A DNA stretch of 64,000 nucleotides, taken from contig JADLSH010000061.1 in NCBI GenBank assembly GCA_016169945.1, positions 620,001 through 684,000 of the forward strand. Direction: 5' to 3'. A model generated the notes under the pieces. The model saw only the letters and a program-made list of their open reading frames with translations. It did no database searches and was not told the origin of the DNA. The translations under genes were made by a program, and so were the position numbers. Source of the DNA: Trachythela sp. YZ-2020 (taxonomy: Eukaryota > Cnidaria > Anthozoa > Malacalcyonacea > Clavulariidae). Positions 46,185 to 56,285 of this stretch are shown here, one piece after another (the first letter of the stretch is position 1; every line of letters starts with the position of its first letter).

Positions 46185-46379
46185 TCATGTAGGTAGTAAA
46201 CTTGAGTTGTGGTTATGCGGTGTTGAGAACCTCGCTCTTCCTAACCACTTTTTCCTTTCATCTCCGTACAAGTTATGTACTTGGTGCAAATGATCACTTA
46301 TATATCGACGACCAGGCTTGTTACATAAAGGACAGTCTCTTTTGTGCTTATAGGGCATGTTGACACTTTGAAAGTTCAA
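46185..46379 (-). CDS. Small C2H2 zinc-finger ORF of the Polinton
   Basis: Up to 64 codons; a second methionine at 46358 (MPYKHKRD) is an alternative start. CPLCNK...HLHQVH forms one C2H2-type finger. Small zinc-finger proteins are recurrent in Polintons. It lies upstream of the ATPase in the same orientation. It may be intact. Confidence 0.5.
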   Translation of the reverse strand: MNFQSVNMPYKHKRDCPLCNKPGRRYISDHLHQVHNLYGDERKKWLGRARFSTPHNHNSSLLPT

Positions 46380-47110
46380 CCGAGAATAAAGTGTTTGAAA
46401 ACATTTTTTGGGGGGGCGACATGTGTGGTCGATTTAGGATCGATATGAGGTCGATGTAGGGTCGAGTTTTAGAAGCTGCTATCGATAAGAGGAAATTTCT
46501 TATAAAAAGACTTTTAAAAGAATACGATTTTGATGAAGAGAATAATGAAGAAAGTGATAATGAATAGAAGTAAAACTTGGTCAAACGGTTTAATACCGTC
46601 CGAGTCTTTGTTAAAGAAACCATGGCTATCGAACAATAAAGCCAAAACTATAAAACGACTATGGAGAAGCATGGCTTTCTTATTAGAAGAAACATTTAAA
46701 CAGTTGTGTGTAATTTAAATAGAATAAAAACACAAAACTCTCTGCTTATTTATTTATCTCTACTGACAGCAAACATTCCGTACAACGTACTTTTTCACAC
46801 CTCAGAAGGTGCGTCACCTCCAGGTTGTGCAACCTCTAGGTTGCGCAACCTCATAGGGGACGTCACCTCATTATTATTCTTACTTCCAGGCGTGACGTAT
46901 GAATACTAATTACTTCCGTAATGTGTTTACCTACTAAGCAACTCTTATGTGGAGTCGCGATACCCCTGCGAGGAGTCATTTTGACCCTTTCATGGAGTAG
47001 AAACTACCCTAGGAGTTGAAACGAACCTTCTCAGGAGTTTAAACTACCCTCTGATCCGAGGGACGGAAATGACCACTAGGTGTCAAAACGGCTCTTTTCA
47101 ATTTACAGTG

Positions 47111-49151
47111 TACATAGAGATAAGTGGCTAAGTTCGTTGCGTCCTCCCCAAGCACCTTCGCGCGCTCGCTCAGCTGAGCCACTGATCTCTATATAGTAGC
47201 TTAGCGCATTTTTCCCTCTAAAGCGGCTGGGAATGAGGTTGATAGCAGTATATCCATAATCAGCTGGGGCGCGGGGCAGTTTTAGTTTAAGCTATTCCTT
47301 GTACTGCATTTGTTTGAAATAACTGTAAGCTGTAAACATATTTTACTCTCTGGCCTGTTTATGTAAGTACGACTGGTTTGGACATATGCTGAGGGCAATG
47401 ACGCGTCCATAATACGAAATTATGTGATCATTTAGCCAAGATGGCTTCTTGTCAGGATTCATTGAGAAAACACAAATTCAAGGTGAAAGTTTCTTGATAG
47501 GCAACCTGATAGAAATTAAATGTGAGTTGTATTCTATCGAACTTTAAACTTACGCGTACACACAAAGACTTTTAAAAACTTTTCACGTCATGTCTATTGC
47601 AAAAGCAACGGTTCGTAAGCTCTCGAGAGCTTTTCGAGCAAAAACTCGATTGCCAGTAAAACCTGAATATATAAGAGCAGAATCTGCTAAACTATCATAG
47701 AATTTTCTCTTCGATATCCATAACTTCATCAAACTTAACTACCAAACATTCAGCTCTTTTGTGTTTACTTTTCCGCTATATTAATTTGCCCATAAGACAA
47801 CGTCGCCATGGTAACAACTGAAAACTCGTTACCAGTTTTTTACATCACACATCAATCAGCGTGCCAACAGCGTTTCATCGCCCACAATCGCCCACTCTAT
47901 AAGCGCCCTGACATAAAAGGTAAGGTATTAAGTGCAAGTCCTCGAATACGACAAGCAAATATATTTCAACTGTACTTGAATGTTTCTTCATACCCTATTC
48001 CTCGCATATAGCCTCCCCACACCCTTCCCCCAATTTTATGGACATGCACGTAAGATGCATGGAGGCGCAAGAGCATTTACGTAACCAAAAGTTTAGGTGG
48101 ATAAATACTGTGTCAAGATGCTGCATAAAAACGTTTTATAGTGATCAATTAAAAATTGCCCTCCAGTATATAAATGTTATATTATTGGTTTCATAGTTGT
48201 AAGTGCGGTTATGATGTTCGCCTTGCGCTAATTGCTTTCTCCTTATCTATTCATTTCAATCTGAATCGTTAATAATACTCTCAACTTGAACGCCTGATCA
48301 TGTGAGTCACGTCCACATTGTCATAAAACGTCAAATTCATTGTTTTATTTTTACTCAGAAAAAACTTGGGGGGTGGGGGTAAAAAACAAGAAAAAATACT
48401 TGGTTTGTTCATACGAATGGATGCGCCTATAGCATTTGTAATCGGAATTCGTTAAATAATTCAAACCAAAAATTCAATAGTATATTCGTTCATTCATTGT
48501 CCAATCAGGTTTGCAAGGGCATTTTTTTCTCCTGTTTAACGACTTCCGATTACCTCCAGTTAATTTTGGACGCGGATACATAATGTTCTTCGTCGTATTC
48601 TAGAGCGAATTTCAACTCTTTGATAATTTGTTGTTTTTTCTAGAGAGTTATACATCATCATTCCTGAAGAACATAGTGATTAGACTTGAGAGAAATACGT
48701 TAAAAGCCAAAATATTGACGAATATACCCTATATGCTTACGAGTCAGGGAAAATGGTGCCATGTTTCCTTCCTTCCCTTTTATCAAGGAGGGTGAAGGCG
48801 AGCGCAGGCAAAGGCATAGGTAGAGCCCAGGACCTGGGCTTACTGTGTTTTAATCCCAAATTAAAAAATATCGAAAGGTTGTGAATATGTACATATAAGA
48901 GCATGTCCATACGAGCTAACAGGGTAGTTTAATTACGTTAAGGATTGAAACTTGCTTTATTATTGAAATTGATGCATATATTATAATGTTTAGGTATATA
49001 GATACGACATCACACGGAATTTCAACTCAACAATTCTCAATAAACATCATCACTTGACCACACACGCGAATGCCACTCATACTTTACTCTTTTTACCTAC
49101 GGAGGCGCCTTCGCCCCTCAATACAAGTAAGGCAATTTAAAGTTTGGTTAC
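47111..49151. other. Intron 1 right flank, with the remaining part of the split palindrome
   Basis: 47111-47240 holds the rest of the palindromic repeat, including a hairpin (ATAGAGATAAGTGGCT pairing with AGCCACTGATCTCTAT) and the arm complementary to 37530-37598. From 47241 to 49151 I recognise no gene or repeat. Confidence 0.45.
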
Positions 49152-49362
49152 CTGCAAAAAGAATTATGTATTCTTCAGCTAGTAGTTGAACTTTTTTCCT
49201 TGCAATTTCCTTCTTGACGTCATAACCAAAATTGCGATCCAAAATTTCAGTAAGGGTTTCTTCACACCTTTCAACGAGAGTTTCAACTTTCTCGTAAATT
49301 TTCAGCAATTTTTTTCGTTTTAACATATCTTCATCACGTGCTGTAGCGAATACGGAAAACGC
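49152..49362 (-). CDS. DSTYK-like GTPase-kinase gene, exon 1 of this window
   Basis: 211-nt exon: acceptor CACATAG|GCGTTTTC at 49363, donor TTTGCAG|GTAACC at 49151. It encodes a charged coiled-coil-like helix (LKRKKLLKIYEKVETLVERC...) ending EEYIILFAG, the strand leading into the P-loop of exon 2. Because it has an upstream acceptor it is internal, and earlier exons must lie to the right. Intron 1 is 12.5 kb because of transposon insertions. Confidence 0.85.
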
Positions 49363-49845
49363 CTATGTGAAAATAAATGGTATTACAGGTACTGAAGACT
49401 TGCAAAGCTAAATGGTGCCCATGCGCAGTTTTACGCTGGCATCGTCTATATATATTGCAATAAATATATACAACGTTTCCCTAAAATTAAAGAAAAGTAC
49501 TTTTCAAGCAGAAAATGGAATTGAAGAAATTCAGTTTTTTTAACTTCGGTTTCTGAGTGCTTAATGTTCAAGAAACCAAAAGAATTTAAGGTGGCTCCCT
49601 AGTCACTATACAGTTGGGCTTATGTGACCAACATCTCTACAATAAGGGCCTATTCATGCTAATCGCGCATTAATTTCTACTCGGCGGGAATATTCAACAT
49701 CTATGGAATAGAACTTGGTTTTGACCATGTCAGTGTTGCTATGCCAACATATCGACAGCATTGAACATGCAAATTATGCGCATAAAATTGTCTGTAACTT
49801 AAAAACGAAGTGGGTGACCTATCTTTTTTATTTCATATGTCAATT
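49363..49845. other. Intron segment, no gene recognised
   Basis: A+T rich; nothing recognised apart from the adjacent palindrome. Confidence 0.35.
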
Positions 49846-50010
49846 CGCCATTCCGAAGTTGCAGTAGAGGACTGGTAATAGCGAGGTTGACAATGCATCA
49901 TGGGGCTGTTTTGGGGGACGAGCTTTTTGTTTGCGTCCCTACAACAGTCCCATGATGCATTGTTAACCTCGCTATTACCAATCCTCTACTGCAACTTCGG
50001 AATGGCGAAT
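49846..50010. mobile_element. Palindromic MITE, about 165 bp
   Basis: ATTCGCCATTCCGAAGTTGC at the left pairs with GCAACTTCGGAATGGCGAAT at the right. Arms are about 68 nt with only a few mismatches (continuing through GGTAATAGCGAGGTT and AATGCATCATGGG), around a loop of about 30 nt. No ORF. Target duplication unclear. Confidence 0.7.
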
Positions 50011-50279
50011 AGAGCATGTTTTTCTGCAACGATTATAAAAGTTTAGTGCGCGATTTGTTTAAAAGCCAACATTGAAATATGTGAAATTTACCAAAATTAA
50101 AATTTGTAGTCAAAATTTGAAACTAATGAACAAAACGCACATAAAGTTTTAAATATATATTAGAGGCGAAACCAGTAATTCATGATTAAATTTTCAAACG
50201 TTGTCCGGTTAAAAATATTTATTTTTCACCAGCTTCCGGTGCCAGTCTGCAGCCTTCGACGGGTAGTTAATAATGAAAA

Positions 50280-50865
50280 GTGTCAACTAGTCTGAAACAA
50301 ACAACAGTATACAATTACATATAAACACAATAGAAGTGTTATATAGTGACTTCCTATACGTATGCAAATGTTAATAGGTAAAAAAGTATATATAAATTAG
50401 AGTTTCTTAACTAAGAAGCGATATGCGGTTCTGGCAAATGTTTTGAGTTATTTCTGCAACCTCCGTAATTGCGGTGTGCCAGGATTCTAAAATAGCCCTG
50501 TGCCGATAGTTGCCTTTATCAATGATCTTGCCGTTTTTAAAATCTATTAGGTGGTCTTGTGTCCAAGCATGGCTTGCGATATTTGATCCACTTTTGCATT
50601 TCTCGACATTTCTCTTATGTGCCTTTCTTCTGGTGTTAAAGGATCTACCTGTTTCGCCAATATAGTTCCATGAACAATCTGAGCTGGAAATTTGATAAAT
50701 GACATTGGTCTGATCTTCAGGGGAAGGTATGTCTTTGACTGATGGGAATATTTGCTGCAATGTGCGGATGGGCTTTGTTGTGACTTGGATATCGTATGGC
50801 TTAAGGAGTCGCTTTAGAGGTTATGTTAGGCCTTTGATGTAGGGAAGAACAGCGTAATCTTTGGT
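50280..50865 (-). pseudogene. Penelope-like element, inverted 3' copy (GIY-YIG part)
   Basis: Minus strand: the region before the endonuclease (KDYAVLPYIKGLT, stop, PLKRLLKPYD), then NVIYQISSSDCSWNYIGETG with the GIY-YIG core and RRKAHKRNVEK. Ends with the same 3' UTR as the plus copy (TATGCAAATG..., AGTCACTATA). It is 5'-truncated and joined head-to-head to the plus copy at 50865/50866, an arrangement known for Penelope-like elements. Confidence 0.82.
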
Positions 50866-51496
50866 TTGCTTTGGCTCTGCGTTATCGAGAGAGTGACTAA
50901 AAACCCTTTTAAAAGAATCCAACGCGAACCACACTCACAATTACTTCAACTGAAACGTGAACGTAAACTTGACGAACACACTTACAAAAAACTGCATTCT
51001 ACTGATTCTATACCACCTGCTATACGAGGTTCTGTCAAACACCACAAACCCAACAATTCACTTCGACCAATTGTAACATGTAAAAACAGGGCTCTCTAAA
51101 ACACTTCCAAATTTCTCGCAGACATCCTTTCACCACTGGAAAACTACAACGGCTATTCAGTTAAGAACTTCACCGACTTTGCCACAAAACTGTCTGACAC
51201 TAAAGTAGAAGACGACGAAATTATGGTTTCATTTGATGTTGCGTCTTTATTTACAGCGATACCGGTTGACAGAGCGTGTGAACACATACGTAATAAACTT
51301 ACTAAAGACAAGACCCTACAAGACAGAACAAAACTATCAATTGATGATATCGTTAAACTCCTACGCTTTACGCTTACAAACAGCTACTTTAACTACAACC
51401 AACAAACGTACAAACAAATCCATGGCTGTGCCATGGGTAGCCCAGTTAGCCCCATTGTAGCTAACCTGTGTATGGAAGAAATTGAGGACTCGGCAC
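50866..51496 (+). pseudogene. Penelope-like element, reverse transcriptase N-terminal half
   Basis: Plus strand. KKLHSTDSIPPAIRGSVKHH and LRPIVTCKN are conserved Penelope-like RT blocks; a stop (TAA at about 51100) follows. IMVSFDVASLFTAIPV holds the first catalytic aspartate, and IHGCAMGSPVSPIVANLCME is the template-binding block. Interrupted at EEIEDSA by a hAT-like MITE and resumed at 52469. Confidence 0.85.
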
Positions 51497-52460
51497 CATT
51501 GAACAATAAATAAACTGTAACGATAACTCAGGGGGGGAAATTGAAGCCGTGCTTTGTAGGTAGTGTCAGTCCCTTTTCACATATTTTTTTCCAAAAATAC
51601 ACTTTTTATATTGCTAAATTTTACCCTTTTAATTTCCTTTTATACTTTCACTATTTATCTTTGACTACACTAGAACAATTAAACTTTTTACTCAAGTACT
51701 TACAATGAACAAAGGTCGTTCAGTTTCTGAAATATTACTGAAAAAAAACAAAATTTGTCAAAAAACCGCGCGAAAATGTTTGGTTTTTCTGAGTTATGAG
51801 ACTTTCCAAAGAGAGTTAAGAGATTTTAAGATACAATTTATGTAAGATAGATTAAAAAATTGCTTTTCAAGCATGCAGTAACTTATTTTTGACGGTTAAA
51901 ATAAGGATTATATAAGCTAGCTCAGCCGTCAAATTCAAAGTGCCCACTGGTGGCCAACAAGAAGGCACGAAGACAAAAATAGCACCACTTGAAAATCGTC
52001 AATTTGTTTATGTTTTGGAAGGGTTAAAGCAAGGACTAAAAGTTCAAGATAAAAAGCAATACCTGGAGTATAGTGCAAAATCAATTTGAGGACTGCCGAA
52101 GTGTTTTCTAGTATATTTTTGCTGAGTTAAAGAGCAAAGTTTGCTTCGGCACGTTCAAACATTTGTCATTTTTTTCCATATACGATAACGATCCGCCTCA
52201 TTTTTGCTGCAGATAGATGTAAAACAGTCAAAACTAATCTGAAAACCACATTTGAATCCCAAACTTAACATTGAAGTCTTCTGATGTAAAAAGTATTTTT
52301 CTTGCACATTTTCGTCAAAAACACACTTTTGACAGAATTTTTCTCACTCCTCGGAACTCTCCTCAGTCCTTTTGAATGTTCAAATTCCCGCGCATTGGCT
52401 TCAACGAATCATAGGACTTGATCATAGGAGTTAGCGTTCCAGTTTACTTAGAGTTCACTG
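51497..52460. mobile_element. hAT-like MITE inside the Penelope-like element, 964 bp
   Basis: The termini CATTGAACAATAAATAAACT and the complement of AGTTTACTTAGAGTTCACTG agree at most positions. Perfect 8-bp duplication CTCGGCAC at 51489-51496 and 52461-52468. Removing it restores the RT frame across EDSA-LTQSTLPPKKW. No ORF; a non-autonomous hAT-like element. Confidence 0.85.
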
Positions 52461-53435
52461 CTCGGCACTCACACAATCAACCTTGCCACCTAAGAAATGG
52501 TTTCGCTACGTTGATGATGTCTTTTCTATAATCAAAAACCATGCGTTGACCAATTTTTACAACTTACTCAACTCCATAGACCCACATATTAATTTTACCA
52601 TAGAACAAGAACTAGACGGAAAACTTTCATTTTTAGATACCTTAGTTACACACAATAACGGAACTCTTTCTATTGACGTTTACCGCAAACCTACACACAC
52701 TGACAGATACTTAATAGACTATGCAACACAAAGTTAGCACTGCACGGACCCTCTTTCACAGAGCAGCTACATTACCAAACACGAACGAAGGCGAATAACT
52801 TGAACACAAATACATAACTAATGTCTTAATGTCGAACGGATACCCAAGGAATTTTCTGAAAGAAGTTGAACGCAAACGAAAAACCGAACAAGAAAGAATA
52901 CTATCGCCCAAAGAATTGGTAAAGTTATTTTTCGATAACGTAGAGCCGAAGCAGAACAAAGATTACGCTGTTCTTCCCTACATCAAAGGCCTAACAGAAC
53001 CTCTAAAGCGACTCCTTAAGCCATACGATGTCCAAGTCACAACAAAGCCCCTCCGCACATTGCAGCAAATATTCCCATCAGTCAAAGACATACCTTCCCC
53101 TGAAGATCAGACCAATGTCATTTATCAAATTTCCTGCTCAAATTGTTCATGGAACTATATTGGCGAAACAGGAAGATCCTTTAACACCAGGAGAAAGGAA
53201 CGTAAGAGAAATGTCGAGAAATGCAAAAGTGGATCAAATATCGCAAACCATGCTTGGACACAAGACCACCTAATAGATTTTAAAAACGGCAAGATCATTG
53301 ATAAAGGCAATTATCGGCACAGGGCTATTTTAGAATGCTGGCACACCGCATTACGGAGAATCGCTTCATACTTTTTTACCTATTAACATTTGCATACGTA
53401 TAGGAAGTCACTATACAACACTTCTATTGTGTTTA
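52461..53435 (+). pseudogene. Penelope-like element, RT C-terminal half and GIY-YIG endonuclease
   Basis: KKWFRYVDDVFSIIKNH carries the catalytic YVDD. FTIEQELDGKLSFLDTLVT, DVYRKPTHTDRYL and (after broken frames near 52735-52830) NGYPRNFLKEV follow as in Penelope-like RTs. 53028-53386 holds the GIY-YIG endonuclease (NVIYQISCSNC, WNYIGETGRSFNTRR). The 3' UTR ends where a Helitron inserts at 53436. Stops and frameshifts make it inactive. Confidence 0.85.
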
Positions 53436-54255
53436 TCCCCGAGCCGGCGCGCAGCGCCGTGCGAGGGTACTAATTCCGCTCGGATATTTACACCCGGGTA
53501 TGTGACAACATAGAGGAATGCAAAGTTGTCCGCCATTATGCAATGGACGGTTTTCTACGTTATGCGCATGCGCGAGTTCAGGCTGAGAGAAAACTGTTTC
53601 AGTGTTTTGTACTCGGGAAACGGGAGTCGGGACATAAACAGACAAACAAAGTCTCTGAAACGAGATAAATGAAAATTATTTAGACGAACAGGAGGAAAAA
53701 AAACAGTCAAAAGACCGAAGAAGGACAAGATTTTCGAGTTTTAAAGCGTTTTTAACGCGTAAGTGTCTATTTTGTATACTTGCTTTTGCCGTATTGGCAT
53801 GCAGTATATTGTAGTTTGTGGATTTGAAAATGCGTATGTCATCATGTGTGGTCAATACAACATTAATTAATGTTAAAAGTATTTTAGTATTAATTCAAAT
53901 ACGTTATAGAATAAGAAACAACATATTAAATCTCAAAAACAAGTGCGAAAAGAAGTATAAAAATACTGTTTTGTGAAAATTTCGAAATGTTTTGTGAGAC
54001 TTGTAAGGTTGAATTTTACAGTAAATCAAAGCTAAAAGAGTACGTAATAACATACTTACTTTATATAGCTGGGCAATTGATAATTTTATAGTTAACATTA
54101 ACAAATCTTATCAATATTTTGTACAAAATAATAGAAATATACAGTGTTACCATGGTTACATTGCTCGACTCAGTACTTCATGTTACAATAACTTTTGGGG
54201 GAGTAAATTGTGTGGTTCGAATGGGCGAGGGGATTCTGCATGCATGTATTTCTAG
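53436..54255 (+). mobile_element. Non-autonomous Helitron, 820 bp, copy 1
   Basis: Begins TCCCCGAGCCGGCGCG after A (53435) and ends ...GCATGTATTTCTAG before T (54256). The 5' TC, 3' CTAG and insertion between A and T are canonical Helitron features; a TGCATGCA palindrome sits just upstream of the 3' end. The second copy (57161-58650, minus) shares roughly the first 670 bp and the last 60 bp. No Rep/helicase ORF. Confidence 0.78.
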
Positions 54256-54339
54256 TACTTTTAATATGTTTACCACTTTGAGGTGGACGGAAAGCCTTAA
54301 CAGGTTTTGCAACCCAATTGACAAAGGTTCCGAGGGTTA

Positions 54340-54597
54340 GTTAGTGGTTAGTTGTTAGTGCGTAAGGGTTAGTTTTTAGCGAGGGAGGAAAACCGGAGTA
54401 CCCGGAGAAAAACCTCGAAGCACAGGAGAGAACCAACCAATCTCAACTTACATGCGTTTATCAAGCGCACTGACGTTACCAAACCTGAGTAAATCCGTGC
54501 CCTCGACCTTCTGTATAGCCAGCTTAACTCAGAGGTAAGAGACAGCGCGCTAACCGCATCTGCCACCCGTGCTTCCCGCGTGTTACTGTAGGGAGCC
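54340..54597 (-). repeat. tRNA-derived SINE
   Basis: On the minus strand the head reads GGTGGCAGATGCGGTTAGCG (A-box-like) with GGTCGAGG about 55 nt downstream (B-box-like), followed by a body with TTTTTCTCCGGGTACTCCGG. That C/G-rich motif is one I recall as a widely conserved central SINE domain of marine invertebrates; the match is from memory. A TTAGT-rich tail lies at 54338-54380. Confidence 0.6.
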
Positions 54598-55318
54598 TCT
54601 TAATTTGTTAGCCAAGTACAAGTACAGACGTCGCAATTCAAATATATAGAGCCAAAATGTGTTAAGTTTGTGAAAGGGTGAGTATAGGAAATGCATGAGA
54701 ATCAATAACATATCTAATATTTGGAGCTGTGTTCTCAATATATGAACAGTGGCATATAGGTGGCATACATTGTGAATGGCAGCTTTCTACTAGGGGTCTA
54801 TCAAAAATATTTTACCCCAAAAAGGACTATCAATCTATTCTTACCACAGCGCATTTATATTCAAAAATGTTGCCAACACTTTCTCGGTGGATCTTGGATG
54901 CACACAATGGATTTGTACAATGCAACAAGTGAAACATGCGGGTGCTCTCACAAGCGTTATACGTTTTATGAATGGCAAATTTATAAAAACAAATTTGAGA
55001 AACGTTATATATATTTTGTACAAAATAACATTTCATCAGAAAATTTCCCTGCGAAACTGGGAGATAAAAATGCAAAGGATTAAATAATACAACAGCCATA
55101 GCAACACCGAAACTAGTCCTGTTTGTTCACGTGTACACATGGTAATGTTTTTTAGCTTTCTCGAAAAGATTTATTGGCCTGTCTTACGTGTATCCAAAAT
55201 TAGTTCAGCTAAAAGTAAAGATAACTTAAGGTAACAATATTTTTACAAAACCTTAAAGAGCCTCTAATTGAACCTTAAGATATTAGATGATTTTAAAAAT
55301 AAAAGGTTGCTTGTCTTC
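54598..55318. other. No gene recognised
   Basis: A plus-strand ORF at 54760-55083 has no recognised domain and overlaps opposite-strand frames; I do not call it a gene. Confidence 0.35.
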
Positions 55319-55440
55319 TCCCCGGGCCAACGGCGGAATAACGCCGTTCGCGGCGTAAGCCAGGGACGAGGGTAATAATTCCGCTCGGGTAGTTACACCC
55401 GAGTGTATGATGAAGCAAAACATAGCGAAGTGCAATGTTA
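55319..55440 (+). repeat. Third, diverged Helitron-like 5' terminus
   Basis: TCCCCGGGCC...GAGGGTAATAATTCCGCTCG, TTACACCCGAGTGTATG follows the same order as the 5' ends of the two Helitrons (TCCCCGAGCC...GAGGGTACTAATTCCGCTCG, TTACACCCGGGTATG). It is preceded by C rather than A, so it may be a related but older insertion. No 3' end identified. Confidence 0.5.
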
Positions 55441-55447
55441 TTAAAGG

Positions 55448-55573
55448 AATACCGTATTGATTCCGTGCATGATTCTCTGTTTCTTACACGCGGGTTGTTT
55501 TAGCTTTACGAAAGTCGAGCAACATCCCAAGTGTAAGAAACAGAGAATCATGCACGGAAATCAATGCGGTATT
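55448..55573. repeat. 126-bp hairpin, 42-nt arms
   Basis: AATACCGTATTGATTCCGTG... (55448-55489) pairs with ...CACGGAAATCAATGCGGTATT (55531-55573); GCATGATTCTCTGTTTCTTA is in the arm. The same GCATGATTCTCT motif recurs alone at 55848. It may be a MITE or a terminal structure. Confidence 0.65.
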
Positions 55574-55618
55574 TGTTTTATAAAATAACCACACAGAAAT
55601 ATAAAAAAAGGTTTATTA

Positions 55619-55816
55619 ATATATTTGATGTACATTGCAATTCTCCCAAAAAACGTCAACAACAGCGTATACTGTTTTATGCTTTGTGCTTTCTGCTTGT
55701 ACGCTATCCACCAACTCGTCAACTTGTTTATCCGACTTTAAGACGAACCTCTGTTTACTTTTTTCGCCATTATTTTCTTTGTCAAAGTCAAAAGTTGAAC
55801 TATTATCGCCCGCCAT
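55619..55816 (-). CDS. ORF resembling N-terminal part of Crypton-derived (DUF3504-type) proteins
   Basis: From ATG 55816 (MAGDNSSTFDFDKENN), followed by RFVLKSDKQVDELVDSVQAE and STKHKTVYAVVDVFW, then a stop. In invertebrate KCTD1/QRICH1-like and DUF3504 proteins a similar block (aspartate-rich start, then a residue run like AESTK..T.YA...F) precedes a Crypton-type tyrosine recombinase-like domain. Only the first module is present, so it is either a partial element or a first exon. Recognition is by pattern only. Confidence 0.4.
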
Positions 55817-55864
55817 TTTTAAAATTTCAGGCGCGGGGAAATTTCGCATGCATGATTCTCTCAT

Positions 55865-56285
55865 CCTGCATGGGTATTGACCAATCAGCGCGCTCTATTT
55901 ACTTCAGTTATTTTATAAACTGTTATACTCTTTTATATGGTCGTTACGCCCATGCGCGAGTACAAGTCGAAAGAACAATGGAAAGTTTTGTAATGTATGG
56001 AGAACAATTATCAGGTGCAAAAACAATGAGAAATTCAATAGAGATATGCATGAGTGATACCCCTTTATGTATCACTCATGCATATTGTTTTTGCACCCCC
56101 TGCAATATGGCGTCGCTAACCTTGAAAGGGTCGATTCAAATGTGGGCCAATGGTGCACATGATTTTTACAAATGTAAATATACAAACCCCCACAATGGTC
56201 TTGACTTACTCTGTTGTTTCAGATAGATGGCCTTTAAAGAGATTGAAGAGTTCCGATCGCAATTGCTGCACAGACCAAGACTTGT
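55865..56285. other. Spacer with a small hairpin
   Basis: Contains a perfect hairpin at 56044-56085: ATATGCATGAGTGATAC, an 8-nt loop, GTATCACTCATGCATAT. No gene recognised. Confidence 0.55.

Larger units (their letters stand above)
44757..46935. mobile_element. Polinton/Maverick deletion derivative, 2.2 kb
   Basis: Terminal inverted repeats of about 240-300 bp start AGTAGGTAAACACA and share GGAAGTAATTAGTATTCATA. Perfect 6-bp direct repeats AAGCAA flank it (44751-44756, 46936-46941). AG...CT ends and 6-bp duplication are Polinton hallmarks. Of the usual 15-20 kb only a packaging-ATPase remnant, a zinc-finger ORF and one unknown ORF remain; no polymerase B, integrase or capsid genes are seen. 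It is a virus-like element, incapable of autonomous movement. Confidence 0.88.
37599..47110. mobile_element. 9.5-kb element with CACTG termini and TA duplication
   Basis: The inverted termini CACTGTAAATTGAAA at 37599 and TTTCAATTTACAGTG at 47110 are flanked by TA on both sides. The interrupted palindrome supports a 2-bp TA duplication: removing one TA makes the broken arm (GCTACTA+CATAGAG) equal in length to its partner. Subterminal DNA is an array of about 20-bp units of the type AAAGGGTCATTTCAACCCCT (37612-38030 left, 46960-47100 right). CACTG ends and short TA duplication suggest the CACTA-Mirage-Chapaev group, but no own transposase is seen. Its inside is occupied by two later elements. 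Confidence 0.65.
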
